NCBI GenBank assembly: GCA_016712885.1
Contig: JADJQF010000037.1
Span: forward strand, 1 to 41,474
Origin: Candidatus Flexicrinis proximus
GTDB taxonomy: Bacteria; Chloroflexota; Anaerolineae; Aggregatilineales; Phototrophicaceae
Reading direction: 5' to 3'
Length of the DNA stretch: 41,474 nt
The position numbers and the translations under genes are program-made. How positions within the stretch are numbered: position 1 is the first letter of the stretch; each line of letters begins with the position of its first letter. Under the pieces are notes generated by a model. The model ran no database searches. It had not been told where the DNA came from and saw only the letters and a list, made by a program, of their open reading frames with translations. Below, one piece after another: positions 1 to 8,517 of this stretch.

Positions 1-45
1 CTTTCAACCGGGATGAAGCGTTTCATTCCCTCAACTAGTTCGTCG

Positions 46-1745
46 TCAGCCAAATTCCCCGAAACTATACAGACGTTTTCGCCTTCGTAGGTTCCGCGCG
101 CAGGCGGAGATATTGGTCAGCCACATGCGTGCGAAGCGAAAATCGACGATTTGCTCCACATCCAGATCGATTACCAGATATTGAAAGAGGCTGGCCCGCC
201 AGCCGCGACCGTTCATCACTGTCGCCCCCGCCCATAAGTCCAGTATTGGCTGGCTGAAGCCCACCATGACATGCTCAGCTCGATGGCCTTTTTCCGATGC
301 TCCGACGTCCGCGCTTCCCAGAAAGCGATTTGCCGCTCACGGTCTCCCTATCCCGATAATACTCCTCCGCCGTAATGACAGCATTCTTGTGAGCTCCGGT
401 AGATTGGTGAGCTGCTGCCTGAGCAATGCAATCGCCCTTACTTTTCGGCTTCCAGATCTGACGTCTCATCCTCTTCTATGCTCGTCCGCATCTCGCCGTT
501 TCCAGCGTCCGCTGATGCGCTTCCGGTTTCTCAACGATAAGTAAATGTACGCAGGCCGGAGAAAGTCTGCCTTCGATCTTCTCTGCCGTCACGGAGCGGC
601 GTTTACAGCCGCAGCGCCCGCCCCCCGCTAATGGCGATAGCGCTGTCGGTCCATCATTGGTCCCGCTCAAGCGCACCGGGCGGCGTGGATTATCTTCATC
701 GCGTGCGATCTTCATGCGAAGTCGCACGGTAACCAGGCCTAGGTAATCCTTGAGATGAACCCGGTCGACCGAACCGGTCGGACGGGTTTGTCCGGCCTCC
801 GTTCCCCTTGCATACCTGCGCGACTTTCCCGCAGCAGATCAGATCGAGGACCGCGCGTCCAGTTTCGAACAAGATTGCCGCGTTTTCGGCCGTCTCATGG
901 GCGACGCTTCGCCCGACCATCGGTCACGATGCCCGCATATTCGCGCCAGTTGGCAACAATCCGCCTCGTCGTCGCTGCTGAACAGCCTCGATTGTTCCAG
1001 CGATCCGGAAACGCCCAGCCCGTACGTAAGCGTTTTGCAGACCCGGTTATATCCGCCTTTGTTTTCCGAATAAACCCTAGAAGCCGTCGCGCCGCCTCAA
1101 AATAGCTGCGCCATTACGCGCCTTCCATCGGCGTTTCATGCGCCGTTTCTCCGCCCTGCCAGCCGCCGTGGGCAGTTTCCACCTCCAGCCGCGTCGCAGT
1201 CAAATACCCTCCAGCGTTTCGCATCGTGCCGAATGGCGGTATTCCTACGGTGATCTGTTTGCTCTTGCGATGTCTGATGCTATCTGACGCGCCGTGAGCC
1301 GTCGAGCGCATACATCTCATCAAAGAACGCCTGCATAAAGCAGGTTAATGCGACCATCTGGGGTCTTGATGTCCATCATACGTCCGAGAACGCCACATAG
1401 GTTTGACGTCACTGCTGGACAGCTCGTCGAATAGCTTCAACGCGCGCCATGTGTTGCGCATCGCGCGTGAGGTGTCGTTTAACCGCCAGCACAGCCACAT
1501 CCGGGTCATTGACTCGTGCCTTGAGCAGCAGCCATTGCGGCGGATTACTCTTTCGTACCGGTCTCATGTTTATCGGCATCGGCATACCATTCCGGTAGCC
1601 AGCCGTATTTATCACAGGCGGCTTGCAGGTTCGCCTTTTTGCCGTTCGGGGCTCTTGAGGTCGGATTCGTTTTTGGTCTGGGAAAGCGGATATAGCAGAG
1701 GACAACGCGACGTTCAAGCCTGCGGGGCAGCGTTTCGCTTGCATC
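46..1745 (-). pseudogene. decayed large serine recombinase (relic)
   Basis: Fragments in several minus-strand frames match, in order, the intact large serine recombinase at 26537-28501. At about 1409-1744 a segment aligns with the part of the catalytic domain that follows the active serine (shared pattern around RPAWIALK.RL and MRNAWRAIK). At 1114-1323 the motif GIPPFGT is kept. At 696-920 an FETGRAVLDL segment matches HETGRAVFDL of the intact protein. At 46-267 a D.EQI.DF segment matches DAKQITDF near its C terminus. Frameshifts and stops are frequent and many residues differ, so this is old decay rather than a few sequencing errors. The relic lies in the same orientation as the intact gene and is preceded by a decayed version of the same partner ORF. 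I am confident of the homology; exact ends are approximate and the 3' end may lie outside the window. Confidence 0.75.
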
Positions 1746-1817
1746 GACAGACTTCCTTTATCTCAGATTGGCACAGCCCCTGCCGAACCTGATACAGTCT
1801 GTCGGTAGGTCGTGCCG

Positions 1818-2084
1818 CTAGCGAGATAGTGCATACGACCAGAACGCCGGGGTGTTAGACGCACTTCGGCGTACCGCTTTCAATGCACTCGGAGTATGCG
1901 CAACCCGATCCGCTGTCAAGTTTTCGCCCTGAACTTCGCCGTTGAGCCGCTTCACGGTCAGTTCGCAAACGATCTTGAGGAAGTTTGCCAACCCGTCAAC
2001 AATAACGCCCTGATCGCAGTACTGATCATCATCGTGTCGCTTTGCCAGTTGTTCACCGACTTGCCGTGCAAAGCGTTGAAACAT
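1818..2084 (-). pseudogene. decayed small partner ORF of the relic recombinase
   Basis: This 88-codon minus-strand frame aligns, with one gap, with the small protein encoded just upstream of the intact recombinase (28605-28892). Shared positions include F..QV....A.R near the N terminus and a V.G.A.FL.......R.NGE/R.NRE block. It occupies the same place, immediately 5' of the recombinase. No function can be assigned from sequence; conservation of gene order suggests an accessory role in recombination. The alignment is short and weak, so homology is likely but not certain. It may be intact or part of the decayed module. Confidence 0.45.
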
Positions 2085-2710
2085 CGGCCTTGGGAACCTG
2101 ATAGACGACTCTAATAGTGGGCAACGCAGGAGTCATGCAACGTGTTGGTCGCGATCTGACTCTCGGATACATTGCGCTTTGATTGGCGATAACCTGGATC
2201 ACCGGAGGCGGTTGGCGGAAACAGAACTCCGCGGTTGGGCCAATTTCGTTGTAGACAAGCATCACCTCTGCGTAACCCATCCATTCAACTGGCATGACGC
2301 ATGGTGCGGATATGAGCAATTTTACATTTTGGGGTTAGCAGTCTTACGAATCGATCTGTAATACACCAAACTTCGCGTGAGCAAAGTTGCGCCCTCACCC
2401 AGCGTCAGCCAGCCGGGACGACTCTTCTCGGTCGCGGCGCTCTAGTGACCTTCGGTATCATCGTGGAATTCCGGAGACCACCTATTCTGCTCAACCACGC
2501 GCAGGATGTTTGAGCGCTGACTATTCGGCGGCGTCCGCGACCCGCAGCAGATCGTCGAAGCATGGCGTGAGGAGTACAATCTTCACCGGCCTCATAGCGG
2601 ACTCGAGTCTCGATTATGTTAGCCCCCGCTCACTTCGCCGCATGATTCACTGTTACTATTTATTCGGGACTAGACCACGAACGCGCAGGTACGGTCTGCC
2701 AGCGCTGGAT
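2085..2710. other. stretch without a supported gene
   Basis: About 600 bases between the relic partner ORF and the hairpin repeat. Open frames on both strands are short and show no recognisable motif or ribosome-binding site. It may be further decayed DNA of the relic element, but no similarity to other parts of the window was seen. Confidence 0.5.
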
Positions 2711-3045
2711 AGTGAGCGGGTTAGCCCGTAAAAGCCAAATCTGACCACGCCCGTTTTGCGTTAAACCGGTTAAACCATGTGGTCAAACCGGTTTGAACGA
2801 ATCATTATGTTTACAGTTCCGCAGACCATTTCGACCAAACCGAAGTCATTTCGGGATCGAATTACGTCCGGTGTTTGCAAATCTGCCTGTCAGAGAGCGC
2901 GATGCCCTTGACGCCCTGCGGACGCACGCAGGTGCGTCCGGTGAGCGACGACGCTGTCGCTCGTTCCACATCGCACCCAAAGGGCGATGTGGGTGCTCCA
3001 GTGGTGGCGCACGGTAGCCCCACCGGCGCATGAGGTGGCAGCTTT
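2711..3045 (+). repeat. dispersed hairpin-rich repeat, copy 1
   Basis: This segment is repeated at 30685-31170. The two share a start (GAGCGGGTT.GCCC and AAATCTGACCACGCCCG), a middle (AACCATGTGGT, TTTACAGTTCC) and a strongly conserved last 170 bases. That last part folds into consecutive hairpins: 2919-2927 with 2932-2940 (9 bp), 2943-2949 with 2956-2962 (7 bp), 2966-2974 with 2984-2992 (9 bp with an inner CCC/GGG), 2993-2999 with 3006-3012 (one mismatch), and a final CCACC/GGTGG stem. The second stem differs in sequence between the copies but still pairs. Copy 1 lacks about 150 bases that copy 2 has after CCACGCCCG. No protein is supported here. It could be a structured RNA, a non-autonomous element or an element end. 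Confidence 0.7.
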
Positions 3046-3283
3046 AACTTACTGCTCCGCACCGCACACTGCCGCCACCCGTCACCGAGATCTGAGCGCA
3101 CACCGCCACAGCCAATGACGGTGTTCAGCGGAGGCGGGCGGCAGCGCAGCGCGAACCAACGCAAAGGCGCAGACGACCTGCCCTGCCCCGGATTACAAAC
3201 CAACGCGCTGCTGCGGGATTACGGGAGGGCGAGGCTGCCGCATTACGCACAGCGTTCGCCTGCCAGGTTGATCCCGGATTTGT

Positions 3284-3289
3284 TATACT
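3284..3289 (+). promoter_or_regulatory. candidate -10 box upstream of hsdM copy 1
   Basis: TATACT lies about 37 bases before the ATG of the first hsdM. No convincing -35 hexamer is seen at the usual distance, so this is a weak call based on one hexamer and position. Confidence 0.2.
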
Positions 3290-3325
3290 GTGTTATCTGA
3301 TCCACAACACACCGTTAGCGCCCTT

Positions 3326-3970
3326 ATGACCCAGCAGCCCGAACTCTTCTCGACCCCGATCAGCCAGGCCGAAGTCAATGCGATCCTCTGGAAAGCCTGC
3401 GATACCTTCCGCGGCACCGTCGACCCGTCCGAGTACAAGAATTACATCCTCGTGATGCTGTTCGTGAAATACGTCTCCGACGTCTGGCACGACCACCGCG
3501 CCCACTACGAGCGCACCTACGCCGCCAACCCGGAACGCGTCGAACGCGCCATGAGCCGCGAGCCGTTCAGGCTGCCAAACGGCGCCGACTTTCAATCGCT
3601 GTACGCCGCGCGCAATCTGGACGACATCGGCGAGCGCATCAACAAGGCGCTGGAAGCCATCGAAGACGCCAACAAGGCCAAGCTCGAAAACGTCTTCCGC
3701 AATATCGACTTCAACAGCGAAGCCAACCTCGGCCGCACCGCCCAGCGCAACGAGCGCCTGCGCAACCTGCTCGACGACTTCGCCGACCCGCGCCTCGACC
3801 TGCGCCCCTCGCGCGTCGGGGACGCCGACATCATCGGCAACGCCTACGAGTTCCTGATCGGCAAATTCGCCTCCGACGCGGGCAAGAAAGCCGGCGAGTT
3901 CTATACCCCGCCCGAAGTCAGCACGCTGCTGGCCCGCCTGCTCGACCCGCAGCCCAATGACCGCATATAG
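3326..3970 (+). pseudogene. hsdM: type I modification subunit HsdM copy 1, N-terminal part
   Basis: Encodes the N-terminal helical domain and the beginning of the methyltransferase domain of a type I DNA N6-adenine methyltransferase, the subunit that with HsdS methylates the recognition site. It opens with ISQAEVNAILWKACD and reaches the typical GEFYTPPEVS segment before the frame closes at DRI-stop. Comparison with copy 2 shows one extra base near 3967; removing it continues into DPACGSGS (motif I) in the next frame. The ATG at 3326 is preferred because the methyltransferase family starts close to this point; upstream codons in the frame carry no homology. No clear Shine-Dalgarno is visible. 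It lies just downstream of the hairpin repeat and belongs to the mosaic locus that continues to 5780. Either a real frameshift or an assembly error. Confidence 0.8.
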
Positions 3971-4566
3971 CGACCCCGCCTGCGGCAGCGGATCGCTCTT
4001 AATCAAGTGCGCCAAACAGGTCGCCGGCGGCAATTACTCGCTGTGGGGGCAGGAAGCCAACGGCGCGACGTGGGCGCTGTGCATGATGAATATGCTGCTG
4101 CACAGCATGACCGTCACCACCGCCAACATCCACTGGGGCGACACGCTGAAAGCGCCGCACCACCTCGAAAACAACGCCCTGATGCGTTTCGATGTCGTGG
4201 TCGCCAACCCGCCGTTTTCGCTCGACAAATGGGGCGCGGAGACCGCCGCCGCCGACCGCTATAACCGCTTCTGGCGCGGCATCCCGCCCAGAGCAAAGCG
4301 ATTACGCCTTCATCAGCCACATGGTCGAGTCGATGGACGCGCGCCCGGCAGCAGCGCCTGCACCGGCGTGATCGTCCCGCGGCGTGCTGTTCCGCGGCAG
4401 CAGCGAAGGCGCGATCCGCCGGAAGATGATCGACGATGACCTCCTCGACGCCGTGATCGGCCTGCCGCCGAACCTGTTCTTCCGGCACCGGCATCCCAGC
4501 GGCGATCCTGATCTTTCCGGCAGAACCGCCCCATCCGATGCCCCGTGCTAATTATCGACGCTAGTC
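3957..4566 (+). pseudogene. hsdM: HsdM copy 1, SAM-binding and catalytic part
   Basis: Continues the first HsdM in other frames. Motif I DPACGSGS (about 3968-3991) and the catalytic motif NPPF (4206-4217) of N6-adenine methyltransferases are present, followed by FSLDKWG and RFWRGIPP. A frameshift near 4290 leads to YAFISHM in another frame, and further single-base shifts before 4500 separate VIVP, LLDAVIGLPPNLFF and VLIIDASR. Each piece aligns with the second copy at 6296-6930. The sequence is GC-rich up to about 4540 and clearly more AT-rich beyond, suggesting a recombination joint inside the gene. As written it cannot make a full methyltransferase; if the indels are errors, the catalytic core is complete. 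Confidence 0.75.
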
Positions 4567-5007
4567 GTGGCTTCAAAGCGAATAGGTCGCAAAACGTCCT
4601 CAGAGAGTTCGGACATCAACCAGATCGTCGAAATGTATAAATCTCGGCGCGATATAGCCGGATTTGCACGTGAAGTATCCTTGGCTGAAATTCGGTCAAA
4701 TGATTGCCAGCTACATATTTCACGCTATGTTTTCGCGTATGAGACCCCTGACGAGCAAGTCGAAGTCGGAGCGGGCCCAAACACGTACGATGTGTTCATA
4801 AGTTATAGCCGCAAAGACACAGTCGAAAAATCAAAAATCGTCCGTGCAATGATAAGTGCTGGTTTCCGCGTTTGGGACGATAGCGACTTTACTCTGGAAG
4901 TAGGAGAACCCGACTGGCAGGTCCAGATAGAAAGAGCCATCGAATCCTCGACTTGCGTTGTAGTATTACTTTCACCCGACGCCAAGGACTCGCTGGGTAC
5001 GCCGTGA
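4567..5007 (+). CDS. HsdM C-terminal segment joined in frame to a TIR domain
   Basis: The frame first encodes the C-terminal portion of HsdM (SDINQIVEMYKSRRDIAGF, then NDCQLHISRYV, matching NDYNLNIPRYV of copy 2). Then, without a stop or a new start, it enters a TIR_2-type domain at about 4785: YDVFISYSRKD, a VWDDSDF segment, WQVQIERAIE, and CVVVLLSP. TIR domains of bacteria commonly cleave NAD+ or make cyclic ADP-ribose signals in antiphage defence; the Glu in the WQVQIERAIE helix region is a candidate catalytic residue, but this is inference. The junction replaces the C-terminal helices that HsdM copy 2 has after its EEQIDI segment. The frame stops at 5007 because of one extra base near 4990; skipping it restores S-WVRREL, the usual next TIR motif. 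DNA here is more AT-rich than the hsdM 5' part. The listed start (GTG) is only the open-frame limit. Confidence 0.75.
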   Translation: MASKRIGRKTSSESSDINQIVEMYKSRRDIAGFAREVSLAEIRSNDCQLHISRYVFAYETPDEQVEVGAGPNTYDVFISYSRKDTVEKSKIVRAMISAGFRVWDDSDFTLEVGEPDWQVQIERAIESSTCVVVLLSPDAKDSLGTP

Positions 5008-5008
5008 A

Positions 5009-5500
5009 TTGATGTATGCAGAGACCCAAGGAAAGAAGATCTTTCCGTTGTTAATTAAAGGCGACACAAAGTCATCGCTACCGATATTGCTCATCAATGC
5101 GCAACATATCAATCTGTTGGACTTTGACTTCCAGACTCAACTTGAAAAACTCACCGTAACACTCAAACACCTAGTTGGCGTGAAGTCGATTTCACCTTAC
5201 ATTTTGACTTACAAAAAGAATCGACCGGGCTGGAAGAAGGCTTATCTCCGTGATATCGCAGAAGTTTCGTATTCGACAAAGAGATATGAGGTCGAAGAAG
5301 GTGGCGTAATTCCAGTCTACGGAATTGGCGGAATTATCGGATATTCAAAAAATTATGAGTTCGAAGGTGACTATATCCTTGTATTACGGCATTTAGGCAA
5401 TAGTCGCCCGCAGTTCACCAAGAATGCTTGGGAGAATAACGGAGGGAAAATTCTCTGTTACGCATGGAATAGCCGTCGTTCGACCACTGGAGATGGTTGA
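5009..5500 (+). CDS. TIR domain C-terminal half joined to a type I specificity (TRD) domain
   Basis: Continues the TIR domain (ELMYAETQGKKIFPLLI, then a predicted helix ending in TVTLKHLVG) and passes in one uninterrupted frame into a target-recognition domain of HsdS type: GWKKAYLRDIAEVS, then VIPVYGIGGIIGY and a D.ILV.R.G segment. TRDs of type I systems bind one half of the DNA target. Taken with the preceding frame, the order is HsdM, TIR, TRD in one potential polypeptide of about 800 residues. The frame closes near 5500 through a single-base shift; the rest of the TRD continues in the frame 5424-5780. Known TIR defence proteins are not usually wired into type I modification/specificity subunits, so the arrangement deserves attention. 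It could also be a recombination scar between an S gene and a TIR gene. Confidence 0.7.
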   Translation: MMYAETQGKKIFPLLIKGDTKSSLPILLINAQHINLLDFDFQTQLEKLTVTLKHLVGVKSISPYILTYKKNRPGWKKAYLRDIAEVSYSTKRYEVEEGGVIPVYGIGGIIGYSKNYEFEGDYILVLRHLGNSRPQFTKNAWENNGGKILCYAWNSRRSTTGDG

Positions 5501-5780
5501 CTCTGACTTTCTGCTCTATTCTTTGTGGGTCACAGATTTCCGCTTGTTTGAAATTTCTGCTAGCCTCAACCGCATTGACTTGAGGCGAATATCAATCGGT
5601 TTACCTGAGTTAAATGAGCAACGAAAAATCGCTGCACATATTACTCAGAATATGAAGATCATCTCAGAAAGCCAGGAACAACTTCAAACGCGCTTGCGTG
5701 TCTTCGATGCACGGAAAATTGGAATTATCCACCGAACGCCAACACTCGATACCAAACCTGCGGATACTCCGAATGACTAG
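5424..5780 (+). pseudogene. hsdS: specificity (TRD) domain, C-terminal part
   Basis: Encodes the end of the TRD and the following coiled helix of a half-size type I specificity subunit: DFLLYSLW, then SASLNRIDL, then LPELNEQRKIAAHI, the family's P.L.EQR.IA signature, followed by a heptad-like SQEQLQTRLRVFD helix. A single TRD plus one helix is half of a normal HsdS; such halves can dimerise. The stop at 5778-5780 overlaps the ATG at 5774 of the second hsdM, consistent with translational coupling. The first residues of this open frame are out of register with the TRD and should be ignored; the real coding part begins near 5450 after a frameshift from the preceding segment. Confidence 0.65.
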
Positions 5781-6633
5781 TGCAATCTCCCAAGCCGAAA
5801 TCAACGCGATCCTCTGGAAAGCCTGCGACACCTTCCGCGGCACCGTTGACCCGTCCGAGTATAAGAATTACATCCTCGTGATGCTGTTCCTGAAATACGT
5901 CTCCGACGTCTGGTACGACCACCGCGACCAATACGAGCGCACCTATGCCGCCACCCCGAGCCGCGTCGAACGCGCCTGCAGTTCGAGCCGTTCAGGCTGA
6001 ACAAGGGCAAGCTCGATGGCGTCTTCCGCAACATCGACTTCAACAGCGAGGCCAACCTGGGCAAGACCGCGCAGCGCAACGAGCGGCTGAAGAACCTGCT
6101 CAACGACTTCGCCGACCCGCGCCTCGACCTGCGCCCCTCGCGCGTGGGCGGCCTGGACGTGATCGGCAGCGCCTACGAGTACCTGATCGGCAAATTCGCC
6201 GCCGGCGCGGGCAAGAAAGCCGGCGAGTTCTACACCCCGCCCGAGGTCAGCGAGCTGCTGGCCCGGCTGCTCGATCCGCAGCCCGGCGACCGCATCAGCG
6301 ACCCGGCCTGCGGACCGGCTCGCTCTTAATCAAGTGCGCGCCACACAGGTGGGCGGCGGCAACTACTCGATCTGGGGCCAGGAGGTCAACGGCGGGACCT
6401 GGGCGCTGTGCATGATGAACATGCTGCTGCACAGCATGAACGTCACCACCGCCAGCATCCACTGGGGCGACACGCTGAAAGCGCCGCACCAGCTGGAAAG
6501 CAACGCCCTGATGCCCTTCAACGTCGTGGTCGCCAACCCGCCCTTCTCGCTTGACAAGTGGGGCGCCGACAAAGCCGCCGCCGATCCGTACGGCCGCTTC
6601 TGGCGCGGCATCCCACCCAAGAGCAAAGGGTGA
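5774..6633 (+). pseudogene. hsdM: HsdM copy 2, N-terminal and catalytic part
   Basis: A second HsdM, close to copy 1 at DNA level. It begins MTSAISQAEINAILW at the ATG overlapping the previous stop. Compared with copy 1 it has a one-base loss near 5977 and, a few codons later, an in-frame gap equal to 32 codons (copy 1 bases 3575-3670 are missing between FRL and NK), removing part of the N-terminal helical domain. It resumes with FRNIDFNSEANLG and GEFYTPPEVS, breaks again in motif I (DPACG, then GSLLIKC in another frame at 6334), and keeps NPPF (6535-6546). The next shift lies near 6628, before YAFISHM. The internal gap is not explained by simple sequencing noise, so this copy may be genuinely defective. 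Confidence 0.75.
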
Positions 6634-7189
6634 TTACGCCTTCATCAGCCATATGATCGCCACCACCTACGCCGACCCGGCGGAGAATGGGCGCGTCGGC
6701 GTGATCGTCCCGCATGGCGTGCTCTTCCGCGGCTCGTCCGAGGGGCAGATTCGCCGCGAGCTGATCCGCGACAACCTGCTCGACACCGTGATCGGCCTGC
6801 CCGCCAACCTGTTCTATGGCACGGGCATCCCCGCCGCCATCCTGATCTTCAGGCGCAACCGGCCCGACGACGCGCCGGTGCTCTTCGTCGATGCCAGCCG
6901 CGACTTCAGAACCGGCACCAACCAGAACAGGCTGCGCCCCGCCGACCTCGACCGCATCGTGGCGACCGGCCGGACGCGCCAGCCGGTCCGAGCAGTACGC
7001 GGCGCTGGCCACCCGCGACCAGATCGCCGCCAACGACTACAACCTGAACATCCCCCGCTACGTCGATACCTTCGAGGCCGAGGAGCAGATCGACATCAGG
7101 GCCGTCAACGCCGAGATCGCCGCGCTCGAATCGCAGCTCGCGGACGTCAATCGCGCATGGCCGCCTACCTTCGGGAGCTGGGGCTGTGA
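6551..7189 (+). pseudogene. hsdM: HsdM copy 2, C-terminal part
   Basis: From about 6634 this frame encodes the last third of HsdM: DYAFISHM, GRVGVIVPHGVLFRG, LLDTVIGLPANLFYGTGIP, AAILIFRRNRP and LFVDASRDF. A shift near 6985 moves to the frame that reads SEQYAALATRDQIAANDYNLNIPRYV and a heptad-rich tail, and a second shift near 7155 returns to end AAYLRELGL at 7187-7189. The beginning of the open frame (6551-6630) is a shadow of the upstream frame. The stop overlaps the ATG of hsdS at 7186, as in a normal hsdM-hsdS operon. The intact tail shows what was replaced by the TIR domain in copy 1. Confidence 0.75.
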
Positions 7190-7542
7190 CACCTGCTGAT
7201 TGGGTTCGCGACGAAATAGCGTCTGTTATTGAAAATCTCGTTACTGGTACAAGCGTGAACGGAGAAGATAGACGCAAAGCGCCAGATGAAATGGCTGTAT
7301 TGAAAGTAAGCGCAGTCACTTATGGCAACTTCAATCCGCTAGCGCATAAAACTGTTACTTCTGAAGATGAAATTCGCAGACTCCAAGCGCCCGTCTGTGG
7401 TGACACAGTTCTAGTAAGTCGAGCCAACACAAGAGAGCTTGTTGGAGCGAGTGCATATGTAAGTGATGATCATCCCGGTTTATTTCTGCCAGACAAACTA
7501 TGGCAGTTAGAGCAAAGCCCGATCACTCAACCCAGTGGTTAA
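7186..7542 (+). pseudogene. hsdS: type I specificity subunit HsdS, first TRD
   Basis: Starts with ATG overlapping the hsdM stop (ATGA-type coupling). It encodes the first target-recognition domain of an HsdS: ADWVRDEIASVIENL, a P..VLKVSAVTYGNFN segment and CGDTVLVSRANTRELVG, typical of TRDs that follow the pattern W....L.......G.....L....V.......GD.L..R. The sequence is AT-richer than hsdM, as is common for exchangeable TRDs. A single-base shift near 7535 moves to the frame of the following entry. HsdS directs the modification complex to its DNA site; no hsdR follows in this window. Confidence 0.7.
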
Positions 7543-8165
7543 GCTATGTTCTTGCGTATTCCCCTGTTAGGGCAACTATTTCGAGTCGTGCTTCAGGTAC
7601 AAGTGGAAGCATGAAAAACATCTCGCAAGAGGCGTTTCTTTCCGTTCCAATTCTCGTTCCGCCCCTCCCCGAACAACGCGCCATCGCCGCCATCCTCAGC
7701 ACATGGGACGACGCCATCGCCCTCACCGGCCGGCTGATCGACGCGCTCAAGCGCCGCAAACAGGCGCTCATGCAGCTGCTGCTGACGGGGGAAGTGCGCT
7801 TCCCGGTGTTTGCCGGCGAGGCGTGGAGGACGAAATTATTGCCCGTCTGTGTGAAACTCTCGAAAGCGGCGGAACGCCTAATACTTCTACGCCTGAGTAT
7901 TGGGATGGTGAGATCCCGTGGATTACCGGCGCAGATTTCGGTGACCTCAAAATTTCGCAGGTTAGGCGTTATGTCTCCTGAGGGAATTGAGAACAGTTCA
8001 ACCAAGGTAGCGGATGCAGGTGATCTACTTATCGTCAGCCGCACAGGTGTGGGTAAAGTTGCTATCGCGCCGTTTGCAGTTGCAATAAGCCAAGACATTA
8101 CACGCGCCAAGCCAAAGCTAACAAAGATAACACCAGCGTTTTTCTTATACGCTCTTGCCCAGAAC
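7500..8165 (+). pseudogene. hsdS: HsdS central region and truncated second TRD
   Basis: Encodes the end of TRD1 (SGTSGSMKNIS), the conserved central region (PPLPEQRAIAAIL, then DDAIALTGRLIDALKRRKQALMQ-LL), and, after a shift near 7830, a second TRD that reads LCETLESGGTP, PEYWDGEIPWITGADF and, after another shift near 7979, SPEGIENSSTK and AGDLLIVSRTGVG. The reading frame is cut at 8165 by the left end of the IS3-family element, so the last part of TRD2 and the second conserved helix are missing. This gives clear evidence that the IS inserted into hsdS and that any downstream hsdR was separated or lost. Confidence 0.7.
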
Positions 8166-8228
8166 TGACCTTACCCCAGTTTAGCGGACGGAGAAAATGT
8201 CCGATAGACTACGAGTAAGGAGAGGAAG

Positions 8229-8517
8229 ATGGGCAGCTACAAGAAGTACACCGACGAGTTCAAGCGAGACGTGCTGGCGATGGTGGCGGAAGGGACGCAG
8301 CATAGCGCGGATCGAGCGCGACCTGGATCTGACGCCGGGCTTGGTCTACAAATGGCAGCAGCAGCGCTATCGGGTGCAGGAGATGAGCTTGCAGTCGAGC
8401 GAAGCACGGGCAGAGCAAGCGGAACTGCGACGGTTGAAGCGCGAGTTGGAGATCGTCAAACAGGAGCGGGATATCCTAAAAAAAGCCATTCAGGTGTTCT
8501 CGCGGGGGGAGTCATGA
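8229..8517 (+). pseudogene. IS3-family transposase OrfA
   Basis: Encodes the helix-turn-helix protein of an IS3 element. It begins MGSYKKYTDEFKRDVLAMVAEG, changes frame near 8298, and continues IARIERDLDLTPGLVYKWQQQ and then the leucine-zipper segment RLKRELEIVKQERDILKKA. It ends SRGES-stop at 8515-8517, overlapping the ATG of orfB. Because of the shift, OrfA is not continuous; in IS3 elements OrfA and OrfB are normally joined by a -1 programmed shift near their overlap, but the shift seen here lies much earlier and is not that signal. Confidence 0.75.

Noticed and set aside
3293..4033. 246-codon minus-strand open frame
   Set aside because: Antisense shadow of hsdM copy 1; composition (Val, Ala, Asp rich) is the mirror of GC-rich coding DNA and no motif is present.
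8290..8300. Programmed frameshift in IS3 orfA
   Set aside because: The shift is early in orfA, not near the orfA-orfB overlap, and no slippery heptamer is evident; mutation or sequence error is simpler.
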